Assembly (NCBI GenBank): GCA_024638815.1
Contig: JAHEJM010000011.1
Span: 1 to 64,000 of the forward strand
Origin: Acidimicrobiales bacterium
GTDB taxonomy: Bacteria; Actinomycetota; Acidimicrobiia; Acidimicrobiales; SZUA-35
Length of the DNA: 64,000 nucleotides
Direction of reading: 5' to 3'
Made by a program: the position numbers and the translations under genes. Shown in pieces: positions 26,074 to 35,445 of the stretch (its first letter is position 1; every line of letters begins with the position of its first letter). Below the pieces are notes generated by a model. That model saw only the letters and a program-made list of their open reading frames with translations, made no database searches and was not told the origin of the DNA.

Positions 26074-28139
26074 TGGACGCCTTCTCCCCCACCTCATCTC
26101 GTTGCTCTTCGTCAACGCCGGCCACCACCAATCCCTACGGTTCCGATCCCTCAACCGGCGACGTGATGGCGGCCCTGAGTGACCCCCTGCCCACCGATCC
26201 CACGGCCATGAACCGCCGTCGCTTCCTCCAGGCACTGGCCGCCGGGGCCACGATGGCGGCCCTGCCGGCATGGCTGCAGGAACCGGCGTCCGCCGCCGGC
26301 GCTCTGGGTTCGCGGGACGGCGTGCTGGTGCTGATCACGATGGCCGGGGGCAACGACGGACTGAACACCTTCGTCCCCGTCTCCAGCGGTCGCTACTATG
26401 ACGCCCGAGGTCGAATGGCCATCCGCCCCGAGGACGCGCTGCCAATGGGTGGTGGCCGAGGGCTCAACCCCAACCTCCCCTTCCTCAAACACCTTTGGGA
26501 CACGGGCAACCTGGCCGTGATCGACGGTGTGGGCCACCCCGCCTCCACCCTCAGCCATTTCGTGTCCATGGGCGAGATCATGACGGCCCATGCCGGGACT
26601 GCCCCCATGGGAACCGGTTGGCTTGGCCGCTACATCGACGGGCTGGCCGACAATCCGTTCAACGGGGTCAGCCTCGGCACGTCGATCCCGCTGCTGGCCA
26701 AGGGCCGTCGCCGTCAGGCCATCGGGCTACCGCCCTACAGCGGTGGCATCTTCAAGACCCAAGGGGTGGAACCGACCTACGCCCGCCAGTATGCCACCCT
26801 GCGGGCGATGGGTGCCGGTCCCACCGGCCTCGGAGCGCTGGCCGACGCGGCCGCCGCAGCCGGGCGGAGGGCCGTCGACCTGTCCCGTCAGGTCCAGCCG
26901 CTCCTGGAGGATCGAAGCACCGAGCCCGATGTCATCACCCGCCTGCGCCTGGCCGCCCGGCTCATCAACGCCAACGTCGGTATTCGGTTCATTTCCATCG
27001 TCTTCGGCGACTTCGACAGCCATGCCAACCAGACTTCCATGCACCGCGATCGCATGCAGGAGCTGAATTCCGGACTCCAGACCTTCTTCGCCACTCTCAA
27101 CCACGACTTCGTCGACCGCACACTGATCGTCGGCACCTCGGAATTCGGTCGGCGGGTCGACTTCAACGGAAGCGGTACCGACCACGGGGCGGCCAACAGC
27201 CTCTTCGCCGTCGGGACCCAGGTGAACAGGGGATTCTTCGGCCGGCTGCCATCGCTCGATCGTCTCGATCGGTACGGGAATCCGATGCCGACCGTCGACT
27301 ACCGCCAGTTCTACGCCAACATCGTCACCACCTGGCTCGGAGCCGATGCCGCCGATGTCATGGGTCGAAACTACGGGGATCTCGGATTCTTGAACCGACC
27401 GGCGTCGAGGCGTACCCCGATCTCTTCGACCCCGAGCGGTCAGGTCTCGGTCCGGGCCCGGCGGGCCCAGGTTGCCCGGCTCTTCCTGGCCTTCTTCGGC
27501 CATGAGCCGGACGAGGAGACCTTCGAGGCCTTCGTCGACCAGTACCTGTCCGGGGCTCGTTCGCTACCCTCGGTGGCCAACGCCCTGGCCCAGTCTCCGG
27601 GCTTCGTCAACAAGTACGGGGCCCTTTCCGACCGTCAATTCGTTGAACTGGCCTACAGGAACGTGTTCGCCCGATCGGCCGACGCCGGTGGCCTCGGTCA
27701 CTGGACCCGTGCTTTGGGATCGGGTACAACTCGGGGCGGCATGATGTTGGCCTTCAGCGAATCGACCGAGTTCGCCACCAAGACCGCCGACCGTGTGCTC
27801 CGCATGGAGCTGACCGGCCGGATCGGTCGCCTCTACCGGGCCTACTTCCTCCGCAAGCCCGATCTGACCGGCCTCGATCACTGGATCAACACCCGGCTCG
27901 ACCTGGCCGCCATCTCCAACAGCTTCGCCGAGTCCCAGGAATTCAAGCAGCGCTATGGCTCACTCGACAACGCCCGATTCATCGAACTCATCTACCGCAA
28001 TGTGCTGGGCCGGGCGGCCGAGGCATCGGGACGCCGTTACTGGATCGGCCAGCTGGGGGCCGGTCGCAGCCGAGGCGAGATCATGATCGGCTTCTCCAAC
28101 TCCGACGAGTTCCGAGCCAAGGTGAAGCGTCTCACCTGA
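26070..28139 (+). CDS. DUF1501 protein with Tat-like signal and C-terminal DUF4214 repeats
   Basis: 689 residues from the ATG that overlaps the DUF1800 stop. After a 45-residue Ser/Thr-rich lead comes NRRRFLQALAAGATMAALPA, a Tat-type signal. The DUF1501 domain (sulfatase-like fold, about 85-450) has MAGGNDGLNTFVP, GDFDSHANQ and TSEFGRRVD. The C-terminal 220 residues carry DUF4214-type repeats (FVELAYRNVFARSADAGGL and FIELIYRNVLGRAAE), found in S-layer and other surface proteins. It is likely exported folded and displayed on the envelope. The DUF1800/DUF1501 pair is common, but its role is not established. Confidence 0.87.
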   Translation: MMDAFSPTSSRCSSSTPATTNPYGSDPSTGDVMAALSDPLPTDPTAMNRRRFLQALAAGATMAALPAWLQEPASAAGALGSRDGVLVLITMAGGNDGLNTFVPVSSGRYYDARGRMAIRPEDALPMGGGRGLNPNLPFLKHLWDTGNLAVIDGVGHPASTLSHFVSMGEIMTAHAGTAPMGTGWLGRYIDGLADNPFNGVSLGTSIPLLAKGRRRQAIGLPPYSGGIFKTQGVEPTYARQYATLRAMGAGPTGLGALADAAAAAGRRAVDLSRQVQPLLEDRSTEPDVITRLRLAARLINANVGIRFISIVFGDFDSHANQTSMHRDRMQELNSGLQTFFATLNHDFVDRTLIVGTSEFGRRVDFNGSGTDHGAANSLFAVGTQVNRGFFGRLPSLDRLDRYGNPMPTVDYRQFYANIVTTWLGADAADVMGRNYGDLGFLNRPASRRTPISSTPSGQVSVRARRAQVARLFLAFFGHEPDEETFEAFVDQYLSGARSLPSVANALAQSPGFVNKYGALSDRQFVELAYRNVFARSADAGGLGHWTRALGSGTTRGGMMLAFSESTEFATKTADRVLRMELTGRIGRLYRAYFLRKPDLTGLDHWINTRLDLAAISNSFAESQEFKQRYGSLDNARFIELIYRNVLGRAAEASGRRYWIGQLGAGRSRGEIMIGFSNSDEFRAKVKRLT

Positions 28140-30456
28140 CCGGGCCGAAACCGGCCCGGCTCAGCCCCTCCAGCACTCGCCACGGGGTGAGAGGGAATCG
28201 GTCGAACCAGACGCCGGTGGCATCGTGAAGGGCGGCGACGACCGCCGGTGCATAGGGCAGGAACGGCATCTCGGCCATGCCTCGGACCCCGAACGGGCCG
28301 ATGGGATCCGGCACCTCCAACAGCACGGCTCGGACTCGTCGGGGGATGTCGCCGATGCCGGGAATGAGATAGCCGCTGAACCGGGGATTGACCACCCTGG
28401 CGTCAACCACCTGCAGGTTCTCCGACAGGACATAGCCGTGGGCCTGCACCACGGCCCCCTCGACCTGCCCCTCGGCCAGTTGCCGATTGATGATTCGACC
28501 GACGTCGACGGCGCACACCACATCATGAACCGTGATGTGTCCGGTGCTGACGTCGACGGAAAGATCCACCGCCTCGGCCGCGTACCCGTAGGCGAAGTTG
28601 GGCACGGTCGGTGCACCGGCCGGGTCCAGGGCCTCGGTGGGGGGCGGCACGTAGCGAAAGAACCCCACGGCCGGTCGGTCTCCCTCCCGCCACGCCTTCT
28701 CCGCCTCTTCGGCCGCCCCCAGGAGGGCATTGCCGGTCATGAACGACAGCCGTGACGCCGAGGACGAACCGGAGTCCCCGGCGGACGCCGTGTCGGAGAA
28801 GTGGCCCCGAACAACCGAGGCATCGAGATCCAGTGCCTCAGCCGCCAGCTGGACAAAGGCGGTGTGGGCGCCCTGGCCCACATCGGCTCCGGCCAGGTAC
28901 ACATCGGCCCGAACCGGAACGTCGTCGCCATTGTCGGATCCATCGGCGCCGGTACCGGCATCGTGGTCGCCGTGAAGCACGATCCCGGCCTCCGACCGTT
29001 CGGGGAAGCCGAAGGAGAACCCCACGTTCTTGTAGGCGCAGGCGAAGCCTCGCCCTCGACGTATCGAACCGTCGAACGCCGGCAGCGTGGCGAATGGACG
29101 GACCGGCGGTGCCGGTGCCGGTTCCCGACCCCACTCCGCGTGGTGGGCGCAGGCTTCGATCACCTGGGGCAGACTCACGGCGGCCGGCAGCCGGGTACCG
29201 GTGATGCCGATCGAGCCGTCGCGAACCATGTTGCGGCGTCGAACCTCGACCGCGTCGAGGCCACAGGCCTCGGCCAGCCGATTCATCTGGGACTCGGCCA
29301 CGAAACATCCCTGAGGCCCCCCGAAGCCGCGGAAGGCTCCGCCGGGCACGGCATTGGTGTACACGGCCCAGCTGTCGATGCGGGCGGCCGGGATCTCGTA
29401 GGGTCCGGCCACGGTGAGATGGAGGTTGCCCAGCACCTTGTTGGAGGTGTAGTTGTAGGCACCGGCGTCGAGGAAGCCCTCGGCCTCGACGGCCAGGATC
29501 CGCCCGTCGGAGCCGGCCCCCCACCGGGTGTGGATGCGGCCCCGGTGGCGCTTGTGGTGACCGACGATGGACTCCTCACGGCTCCAGTCACATCGCACCG
29601 CACGATCGACACCGAGATCGGCAACCTTGCGGGCGGCCAGCGCCAACACGATCTGGAGGCTCATGTCCTCCTTGCCCCCGAACGCACCCCCGATGGCCCG
29701 GTAGATGATCCGGACCTGCTCCGGCGGAAGGTCGAGGGCGTGGGCCACCTGCTCCCGATCTTCGTGGGCCCATTGGCCACCGGTCTCGACCGTGACCCGG
29801 CCCTCGTCGTCGATGTAGGCCAGGGCCGCCTCGGTCTGGAGGAAGACGTGTTCCTGGTGGGGAACGTGGTAGGTCTGCTCGATGACGATGTCGGCCTCGG
29901 CCATGGCCGCCTCCACATCCCCATGGCGAATCACGTAATGGTGATAGGCATTGGGGTGCCGGGGTGGATCGCCCGGCGGAGTCGGCCCCGGATGCTCGGG
30001 GTGGAGCACGGGGGCCTCGGCGGCCAGCGCAGCGTCGATGTCGGCCACCACCGGTAGTTGCTGCCATGTCGGGTCGAGCAGGGCGGCCGCAGCGTCAGCC
30101 TGGGCCGAGGTCTCGGCCACGATCACGGCCAGATGATCGGCCTCCCATCGGGACACATCGCCGGGCACCGCCCCCGGCCGGTCTCGCAGACGGTCGGACG
30201 ATCCGATCAGGACCGGCTGATCGAACATGGTCAGGCCGTACTCGTTCACCGGCACATCGGTCGCCGTCACCACGGTCAGAACCCCAGGGGCCCGCTCGGC
30301 GGCACTGATGTCAAGCGACAGCAGGCGGGCGTGGGGCTGATTGGTGAACACCACCTTGGCCACCAACGCATCGGCCGCCACATCACCGACATAGGGGGTG
30401 TGACCGGTGGTCTTCCCCACCGCATCGATACGGGAAATGGAGTCGCCGAGGGTCAT
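28132..30456 (-). CDS. Xanthine dehydrogenase family, molybdopterin-binding subunit
   Basis: 774 residues, the normal length of a Mo-hydroxylase large subunit. It starts DSISRIDAVGKTTGHTPYVGD, then has AIGGAFGGKED for the cofactor, GAFRGFGGPQGCF around the substrate pocket and RGMAEMPFLPYAP near the C-terminus, where the catalytic Glu of the family lies. It hydroxylates a purine or related heterocycle, passing electrons to the FeS/FAD protein. The gene overlaps the FAD-FeS gene by 4 nt, with guanine deaminase upstream, so xanthine is the best-supported substrate (inference). Its 3' end overlaps the convergent DUF1501 gene by 8 nt. Confidence 0.87.
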   Translation of the reverse strand: MTLGDSISRIDAVGKTTGHTPYVGDVAADALVAKVVFTNQPHARLLSLDISAAERAPGVLTVVTATDVPVNEYGLTMFDQPVLIGSSDRLRDRPGAVPGDVSRWEADHLAVIVAETSAQADAAAALLDPTWQQLPVVADIDAALAAEAPVLHPEHPGPTPPGDPPRHPNAYHHYVIRHGDVEAAMAEADIVIEQTYHVPHQEHVFLQTEAALAYIDDEGRVTVETGGQWAHEDREQVAHALDLPPEQVRIIYRAIGGAFGGKEDMSLQIVLALAARKVADLGVDRAVRCDWSREESIVGHHKRHRGRIHTRWGAGSDGRILAVEAEGFLDAGAYNYTSNKVLGNLHLTVAGPYEIPAARIDSWAVYTNAVPGGAFRGFGGPQGCFVAESQMNRLAEACGLDAVEVRRRNMVRDGSIGITGTRLPAAVSLPQVIEACAHHAEWGREPAPAPPVRPFATLPAFDGSIRRGRGFACAYKNVGFSFGFPERSEAGIVLHGDHDAGTGADGSDNGDDVPVRADVYLAGADVGQGAHTAFVQLAAEALDLDASVVRGHFSDTASAGDSGSSSASRLSFMTGNALLGAAEEAEKAWREGDRPAVGFFRYVPPPTEALDPAGAPTVPNFAYGYAAEAVDLSVDVSTGHITVHDVVCAVDVGRIINRQLAEGQVEGAVVQAHGYVLSENLQVVDARVVNPRFSGYLIPGIGDIPRRVRAVLLEVPDPIGPFGVRGMAEMPFLPYAPAVVAALHDATGVWFDRFPLTPWRVLEGLSRAGFGPVR

Positions 30457-32072
30457 GGGCGGTCGCCGGGAGAGGGCGGGACCTGGGATGCGAGACGTCG
30501 AGCCGCCTCGATCACCGCGGTCTCGATCCGGTAGTAGCCGGTGCAACGGCAGAGGTTGCCGCCCAGACCGGCCTTGATCTCGTCGTCGGTTGGGTGTGGC
30601 GACTCCTCCAGCAGCTTCACGCCGGACATGAGAAAGCCGGGAATGCAGTAGCCGCATTGCACGGCACCGCACTCGACAAACGTCTGTTGAAGGGGATGGA
30701 GTGCATCGGTTTGATCGGCGTCGGACCCGGCATCATCGGGACCGGTGCCGGCCACACCCTCGATGGTGGTCACCTGCGATCCGTTGACCCTGGTCGCCGG
30801 GACCAGGCAACTGAGTACGGTCATGCCGTCGAGGTGGACGGTGCAGGCTCCGCATTCACCCTCGGCACAACCTTCCTTGGTGCCGACAAAGCCGTTGGCC
30901 CGCAGCCAGTCGAGCAGGGTGACCCCGGCATTTCCCGATGTCGGGCCGTCGCCGACCGTCTCGTTCGGGGCCGACCGGGCGCCGGCTTCGCCGTCGGCCG
31001 GTGCCGACACGGACCGGCCGTTGACGACACAGACGATCGGATCGGATCCGGTGTGGTGAGCGGCGAAGTCCCGACCGGTGATGGCACGACCTCCGGTCGA
31101 TCCGGCCAGGGTCACGGGCCGAGACGGCGGCGATGTGGTGGGTTCGGGGGCGGCCAGCGACCACAGGGCCCGCTTCGTCATCTCCTCGACCTGGGCCGAG
31201 CGGTACCAGGCCGGCGAACGAAGGTCATCGATGGGGCGGACCGACGAAGCCGCCGAGGCTGCGACCCGGGCCACGACCGTCGTGAACGTCACCTCGTCAT
31301 CGATGTCGGTCCCGATCAATTCGGCCTCGGCCCGGGCGGCCCGAACAATGACCGGGGCCACGCTGCCGAGGGCCAGACGGGCGTCGGTCACCGTCGATCG
31401 ACCGTCCAATCGTCGAACATGGAGGGCGAGGGCGAGGTGCACGACCGAGATGGCCTGGGCCTTCCGCAACCCGAGCTTCACGTAGACCGTCTTCCAGTCC
31501 GGGCCCAGGGCGTCGAACGTGATGCCGGTCACCAGCTCGTTGGGTTCGAGCACCGTCTTGCGCACGCCGGTATGGAACTCGGCCAGCGACACGGTACGTC
31601 GACCGTCGACCGATTCCAGGGTCAGCTCGGCGTTCAGCACGGCCAGGGCCGATATCGAGTCATTGGCCGGACTGGCCGTCACCACGTTGCCGACCACGGT
31701 GGCCCGGTTGCGAAGTTGGGGTGAGCCGACCTCCCAGCACGCCTGGGCCAGGGGCAGGGCACCGGCACGGATCACCTCCGAGACCGCACACTGGTTGTGG
31801 GTGACCAGAGGGCCGATCCCGATCCGGCCGCCGTCGATCTGGGCGATGGTGTCCAGGCCCTCGATCCTGGTGAGGTCGACCAGGGCCCGAAGACCGGTGT
31901 GCTCGGCCCGGTCCAGCTCGATCAGGAGATCGGTACCGCCGGCGATGGGTTTGGCCCGGTCTCGGTAGCGATCGAGCACGGCCAGAGCCTCATCGACCGT
32001 GCCCGGGGTGAAGACTTCGGCCACGGCTGTCGCCGGGCGTTGAATGGGGTGGAGATGGGGCGACACGGTCAT
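30453..32072 (-). CDS. Xanthine dehydrogenase FAD-binding subunit fused to [2Fe-2S] subunit
   Basis: 539 residues. Residues about 15-290 are a CoxM/XdhB FAD-binding domain (KPIAGGTDLL, LRNRATVVGNV). An Ala/Pro/Ser-rich linker joins it to a CoxS/XdhC-type module at about 375-525, with CAEGECGACTVHLDG for the plant-type [2Fe-2S] and QCGYCIPGF plus LCRCTGY for the second cluster. The order FAD then FeS is the reverse of eukaryotic XDH. A single chain here would hand electrons from the Mo site to FAD. Both ends overlap neighbours by 4 nt. Confidence 0.88.
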   Translation of the reverse strand: MTVSPHLHPIQRPATAVAEVFTPGTVDEALAVLDRYRDRAKPIAGGTDLLIELDRAEHTGLRALVDLTRIEGLDTIAQIDGGRIGIGPLVTHNQCAVSEVIRAGALPLAQACWEVGSPQLRNRATVVGNVVTASPANDSISALAVLNAELTLESVDGRRTVSLAEFHTGVRKTVLEPNELVTGITFDALGPDWKTVYVKLGLRKAQAISVVHLALALHVRRLDGRSTVTDARLALGSVAPVIVRAARAEAELIGTDIDDEVTFTTVVARVAASAASSVRPIDDLRSPAWYRSAQVEEMTKRALWSLAAPEPTTSPPSRPVTLAGSTGGRAITGRDFAAHHTGSDPIVCVVNGRSVSAPADGEAGARSAPNETVGDGPTSGNAGVTLLDWLRANGFVGTKEGCAEGECGACTVHLDGMTVLSCLVPATRVNGSQVTTIEGVAGTGPDDAGSDADQTDALHPLQQTFVECGAVQCGYCIPGFLMSGVKLLEESPHPTDDEIKAGLGGNLCRCTGYYRIETAVIEAARRLASQVPPSPGDRP

Positions 32073-32704
32073 CGGCGCGTGCTCGAAGCCGATGTGGGAT
32101 CGGCCGATCGCTTGGGCTCGGCTCCGATCCCGGCGTTGTCGACGGCCCCGTTGTACAGGCTGCCGCCGGCCTCGACGTAGGCTCGAAGCAGGGCCGAGGC
32201 CTCGGCCCGGGCCACGTCACGGTGCACCGAGATGCCCAGCCGGGTCAGGTGATCGACCCAGTCCGCAGGTTTGTGGCCCTCGTCGAATCCGACGGCTCTT
32301 GCGTCCTCATCCCGGGCCCCGACGGCCAGGGTGGAGACCCCGGACCACGGCACGGCGCCAAGACACATGGCACACGGTTCGGTCGAGGAAACCAGGGAGA
32401 ACCGCCCGACCGAGGCCAAATCCCAGGTTCCCAACCGCTGACCGGCGGCGGCAATGGCCAGGATCTCGGCGTGGGCGATGGGGGCCGAATCGGGAACCAC
32501 GCGGTTGACCCCTACCGCCACCACTCGGCCTTCGTGGTCGAAAACGGCGGCCCCGAACGGCCCGCCGCCGCGGTCGATGTTCTCCTGCGTGACCTTCAAC
32601 ACCAGCGCCATCTGTTGGTCGATTGATCGGTATCGAACATCTTCCTCGACCAGGGACAGCACCGAGGCGGGCAGGCTGAGATGAATGGAGGAAACCAGCT
32701 GCAC
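32069..32704 (-). CDS. Guanine deaminase-like nucleoside/base deaminase
   Basis: 211 residues of the zinc cytidine-deaminase superfamily: HAEILAI supplies the zinc His and catalytic Glu, and STEPCAMCLGA supplies the two Cys ligands. GGGPFGAAVFDHEGRVV and MCLGAVPWSGV resemble bacterial guanine deaminases more than tRNA adenosine deaminase. It would convert guanine to xanthine, the substrate of the dehydrogenase encoded next. The C-terminus carries a short Ser/Arg-rich extension beyond the usual length. It heads the three-gene operon. Confidence 0.8.
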   Translation of the reverse strand: MQLVSSIHLSLPASVLSLVEEDVRYRSIDQQMALVLKVTQENIDRGGGPFGAAVFDHEGRVVAVGVNRVVPDSAPIAHAEILAIAAAGQRLGTWDLASVGRFSLVSSTEPCAMCLGAVPWSGVSTLAVGARDEDARAVGFDEGHKPADWVDHLTRLGISVHRDVARAEASALLRAYVEAGGSLYNGAVDNAGIGAEPKRSADPTSASSTRR

Positions 32705-32766
32705 CGGGGAATCATAACATTTCGCAAAGTTGGCGAGCCTTCGTTGCCGGCCGTGGCTAACGTGCC

Positions 32767-33240
32767 ATGGTGCGCAGCCGGTCCCTGTTGCCGATCCTCC
32801 TGGCCATCCTCACCGCCGTCGGCGGCTGCGGCACCGCAACACCGGCCAATGGCTCGGAACCGACCATCCCCGAGGGCTACCCGACGGTGGCATCCGAGCG
32901 GTTCCACGGGGCCTTCGAAGCAGTGTCGGTCCGGGCCGAGGGCGAAGCCCTGGCACTCGACGTCCCGCCCATGATGGTCATCGACGTCGTCACCGGCGGG
33001 GTGGAGGCCGGCTTCGGCTGCAACCAGTACCTGGGGTCCTACACGCTGGCCGACGACGAAGTGGCCTCGTTCACCTTCGCCGGCGGGACCTCGGAGCAGT
33101 GTCCGGACCGTCGGTTCGCCGAGCAGACCTTACTGGCCATGTTCGAGCGGGTGGATCGTTGGGAGGAAGCCGACGGTGGCTTCACCCTGACCTCACCGGT
33201 CGGTGACCGTGTCGAGCTGCGTCGTATCGAGGGAACCTGA
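32767..33240 (+). CDS. META-domain-like lipoprotein
   Basis: 157 residues. The signal peptide ends in VGGC (Cys21). The core resembles the META/HslJ domain: GCNQYLGSYTLADDEV followed by FAGGTSEQCPD. Such proteins are small envelope lipoproteins of unclear function. It is divergent from the guanine deaminase operon, and its last 48 nt overlap the 3' end of the convergent RNA methyltransferase gene. Confidence 0.62.
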   Translation: MVRSRSLLPILLAILTAVGGCGTATPANGSEPTIPEGYPTVASERFHGAFEAVSVRAEGEALALDVPPMMVIDVVTGGVEAGFGCNQYLGSYTLADDEVASFTFAGGTSEQCPDRRFAEQTLLAMFERVDRWEEADGGFTLTSPVGDRVELRRIEGT

Positions 33241-34425
33241 GGACTCCACCGACTGGTGGCCGGGAGGCTGGGCCGGACGGTGATGGAGCCGGACCGGTAA
33301 CCCGCCGTGGCGGAACGAGGCAATCGGCCGCAGATCCCCATCCGCGGTTCGGGCCAGTTTGCCCTCCGAGGTGATGAGGGCCAGGCCGTAGCCGGGCAGT
33401 CGTTCTCGGACCACGGCACCGAGACGGCGGTAGAGGCCGACCAGCCGGTTCGTCCCCAGCCGTCGACCGTACGGTGGGTTGGTCAGCACCAGCCCCTGAT
33501 CGCTTCGGGCCCGCAGGTGGGACACCACCCGGGCCTCGAAGTCGATCAGATCGGCCACCTCGGCCGCCTCGGCGTTGGCCCGGGCCGCGGCAATCATGGC
33601 ATCGTCCCGATCGGTGGCCACGATGCCGGGGCCGGCGTGTTCGTCGTCGGTGAGCACCGGAGCGGCTTCGTTGTCGGTCAGGGCCGACCGCCACGCCTGC
33701 TGGACCTCGCCGGCCACACTGGCCCACGCCCCGGGTTCGAAACACGGCCAATGGTGGAAGGCGAACTCCCGCTCACCGCCGGGAGGCAGCCGGCGCCGGA
33801 TCAGCGCCGCCTCGATGGGGATGGTGCCCGAACCGCAGAAGGGATCGACCAACGAGGTGGCCGGATCCCAGTCGCACAACAAAAGGGCGGCGGCGGCCAT
33901 GGTGGTGCGCAGGGGTGCCTCGCCCAGTTCGGTCCGCCACGGCCGATGATGCAGGCCCTGGCCCGACGAGTCGACCGAGATGGTGACCGTGTTGCGTTCG
34001 ATGCGGACGACGAACAACTGCTCCGGCTCGCCCAGGGAGGGCGGCATGCTGACCTGATGCAGCCGCTGGGCGATGGCCTTGGTGTGATAGAGCTTCGACT
34101 CGTGACTGGAGATCCGGAATCGGGGGGCGAACCCGTCCGGCAGCCAGTGCCGCCAGTCGATGTCCATGGCATGGTGCTGGAGGTGGCGGAAGTCAGTGGC
34201 GCGGAAGGTGGCGATGCGGACCACGATGCGGCTGGCGGTTCGCAGCCACACATTGGCGGCATACAGGTTCCGGGCGTTGACGGCGAACTCGACCACGCCG
34301 GGTCCGGCCTTCTTCGATCGGATCCCCATTTCCTCCAATTCCCGGTGGCAGACCGCCTCTAATCCGGGGGTGCACACGGCGGCGGCCTGGTACCGGTCGC
34401 GGTTTCGGGATGAAGAAGCAGCCAC
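33193..34425 (-). CDS. THUMP-domain class I RNA methyltransferase (RlmL/Trm14-like)
   Basis: About 410 residues. No ATG is well placed; GTG at 34425 (VAASSSRNRD) or 34431 fits best, since longer versions would run deep into the neighbouring gene. Residues about 8-165 contain the THUMP/ferredoxin-like RNA-binding region (CTPGLEAVCHRELEEMG). The catalytic part has DPFCGSGTIPIEAAL, the SAM-binding motif, and LTNPPYGRRLG, the NPPY motif of N2-guanine methyltransferases. It would modify rRNA or tRNA guanine. It lies 43 nt downstream of the NurA-like gene on the same strand. Confidence 0.83.
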   Translation of the reverse strand: MAASSSRNRDRYQAAAVCTPGLEAVCHRELEEMGIRSKKAGPGVVEFAVNARNLYAANVWLRTASRIVVRIATFRATDFRHLQHHAMDIDWRHWLPDGFAPRFRISSHESKLYHTKAIAQRLHQVSMPPSLGEPEQLFVVRIERNTVTISVDSSGQGLHHRPWRTELGEAPLRTTMAAAALLLCDWDPATSLVDPFCGSGTIPIEAALIRRRLPPGGEREFAFHHWPCFEPGAWASVAGEVQQAWRSALTDNEAAPVLTDDEHAGPGIVATDRDDAMIAAARANAEAAEVADLIDFEARVVSHLRARSDQGLVLTNPPYGRRLGTNRLVGLYRRLGAVVRERLPGYGLALITSEGKLARTADGDLRPIASFRHGGLPVRLHHRPAQPPGHQSVESSGSLDTTQLDTVTDR

Positions 34426-34468
34426 GGGCACAGGGTAGCCACCGGTCCCGGCCGGGCCTCGGGGGCGG

Positions 34469-35431
34469 TCAGGCGGCCGAACGGCGAAGCGCCCGCTCCA
34501 ACAGCCTGGCGTCGCCCAGGCGACGTCGTAGCTCGCGTTCGAGTCCGGCGATGGGATAGAGGTTCTGGGGAGCTCGGGCATCCTTGTGAGGCGCGCTGGC
34601 GAACCGGCCCAGCAGATTCGAGATCTCATCGGCCCGGCCGGCGGCTGAGTCGACCGGCCCGAGTTCGGGCAGTTCGAGTCGGACCACACCGCTCATGGAG
34701 TGGCCGATCGGGCCGGGCAGCCGCAGGTACCACGACCAGGTCGGAGACCGACCGGCAACGAAGAACAGTGGGGTGCGGTGGCCCACGGGAAGCGCACCGA
34801 CGGTGGGGCGCAGCTCCTCGGGCAGGTAGTGCACGTGCTGGGTCTTGACATAGCCGACGGCCGATGCATGATCCCGATCACCCAACGGCCCGTCGAAGAC
34901 CACTGGATCCCCGGCGGTGGTACTGCAAAGCCGCTGCGACAGCTCGGTTTCCAGCTCGGCCATGTGGGTGTGAACTCCGAAGTAGAGTGCTTCGTCGGTG
35001 TCATCGGCCACCGACCGCACCTCGTAGTCGGCCCCCAGCCCACCGGCGTCGGCGATGGCGTCGGCCCCGTGGGCTGCGGTGTAGATACCGCGAGCCACCA
35101 CCACCTCGGTGATGACGGCTCGATCCCGGCGGCAGCACACGGCGCCGGCGGCCACCGAGGCACACACCCCGGGGCGTGCCACGGCGTCGGGCTGCTCGAT
35201 CCAGATCCTGGCATCGATGCGGCGGACGCCGTCAACGAAGGTCACCGACTCCGGTTCGCCGTCACCGGAGGGGCCGGCATCGGTGAGCAGCGGTTCCCAT
35301 CGATCCGCCGGTCGCTCCACGCCGACATCGACGTCTCGGCTCGTCGTCTCCAACTCGCTGGCCCGCACCCCGGACCCGGTGGACGAGCCGTAACCGGGAT
35401 CCCAGGTCTCGACCGCAAACCTCATTCCCAC
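34469..35431 (-). CDS. NurA-like nuclease (HerA partner), putative
   Basis: About 320 residues. AAGGAGGT lies 7 nt before the GTG at 35431; GTG at 35449 and ATG at 35425 are alternatives. The pattern fits the NurA domain: an early acidic VDGVRRIDARI (Asp about 67), a mid-protein VVFDGPLGDRD and VGYVKTQHVHYLP. NurA is a 5'-3' nuclease that works with the HerA translocase during DNA-end resection. The call rests on these weak motifs and on the neighbours: sbcC abuts it, and sbcD and herA lie upstream on the same strand. Without the context it would be called hypothetical. Confidence 0.6.
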   Translation of the reverse strand: MGMRFAVETWDPGYGSSTGSGVRASELETTSRDVDVGVERPADRWEPLLTDAGPSGDGEPESVTFVDGVRRIDARIWIEQPDAVARPGVCASVAAGAVCCRRDRAVITEVVVARGIYTAAHGADAIADAGGLGADYEVRSVADDTDEALYFGVHTHMAELETELSQRLCSTTAGDPVVFDGPLGDRDHASAVGYVKTQHVHYLPEELRPTVGALPVGHRTPLFFVAGRSPTWSWYLRLPGPIGHSMSGVVRLELPELGPVDSAAGRADEISNLLGRFASAPHKDARAPQNLYPIAGLERELRRRLGDARLLERALRRSAA

Positions 35432-35445
35432 CGGATCGACCTCCT

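Noticed and set aside
28801-30057. Long open frame antisense to the xanthine dehydrogenase gene
   Set aside because: It mirrors the codon structure of the real gene and has no domain.
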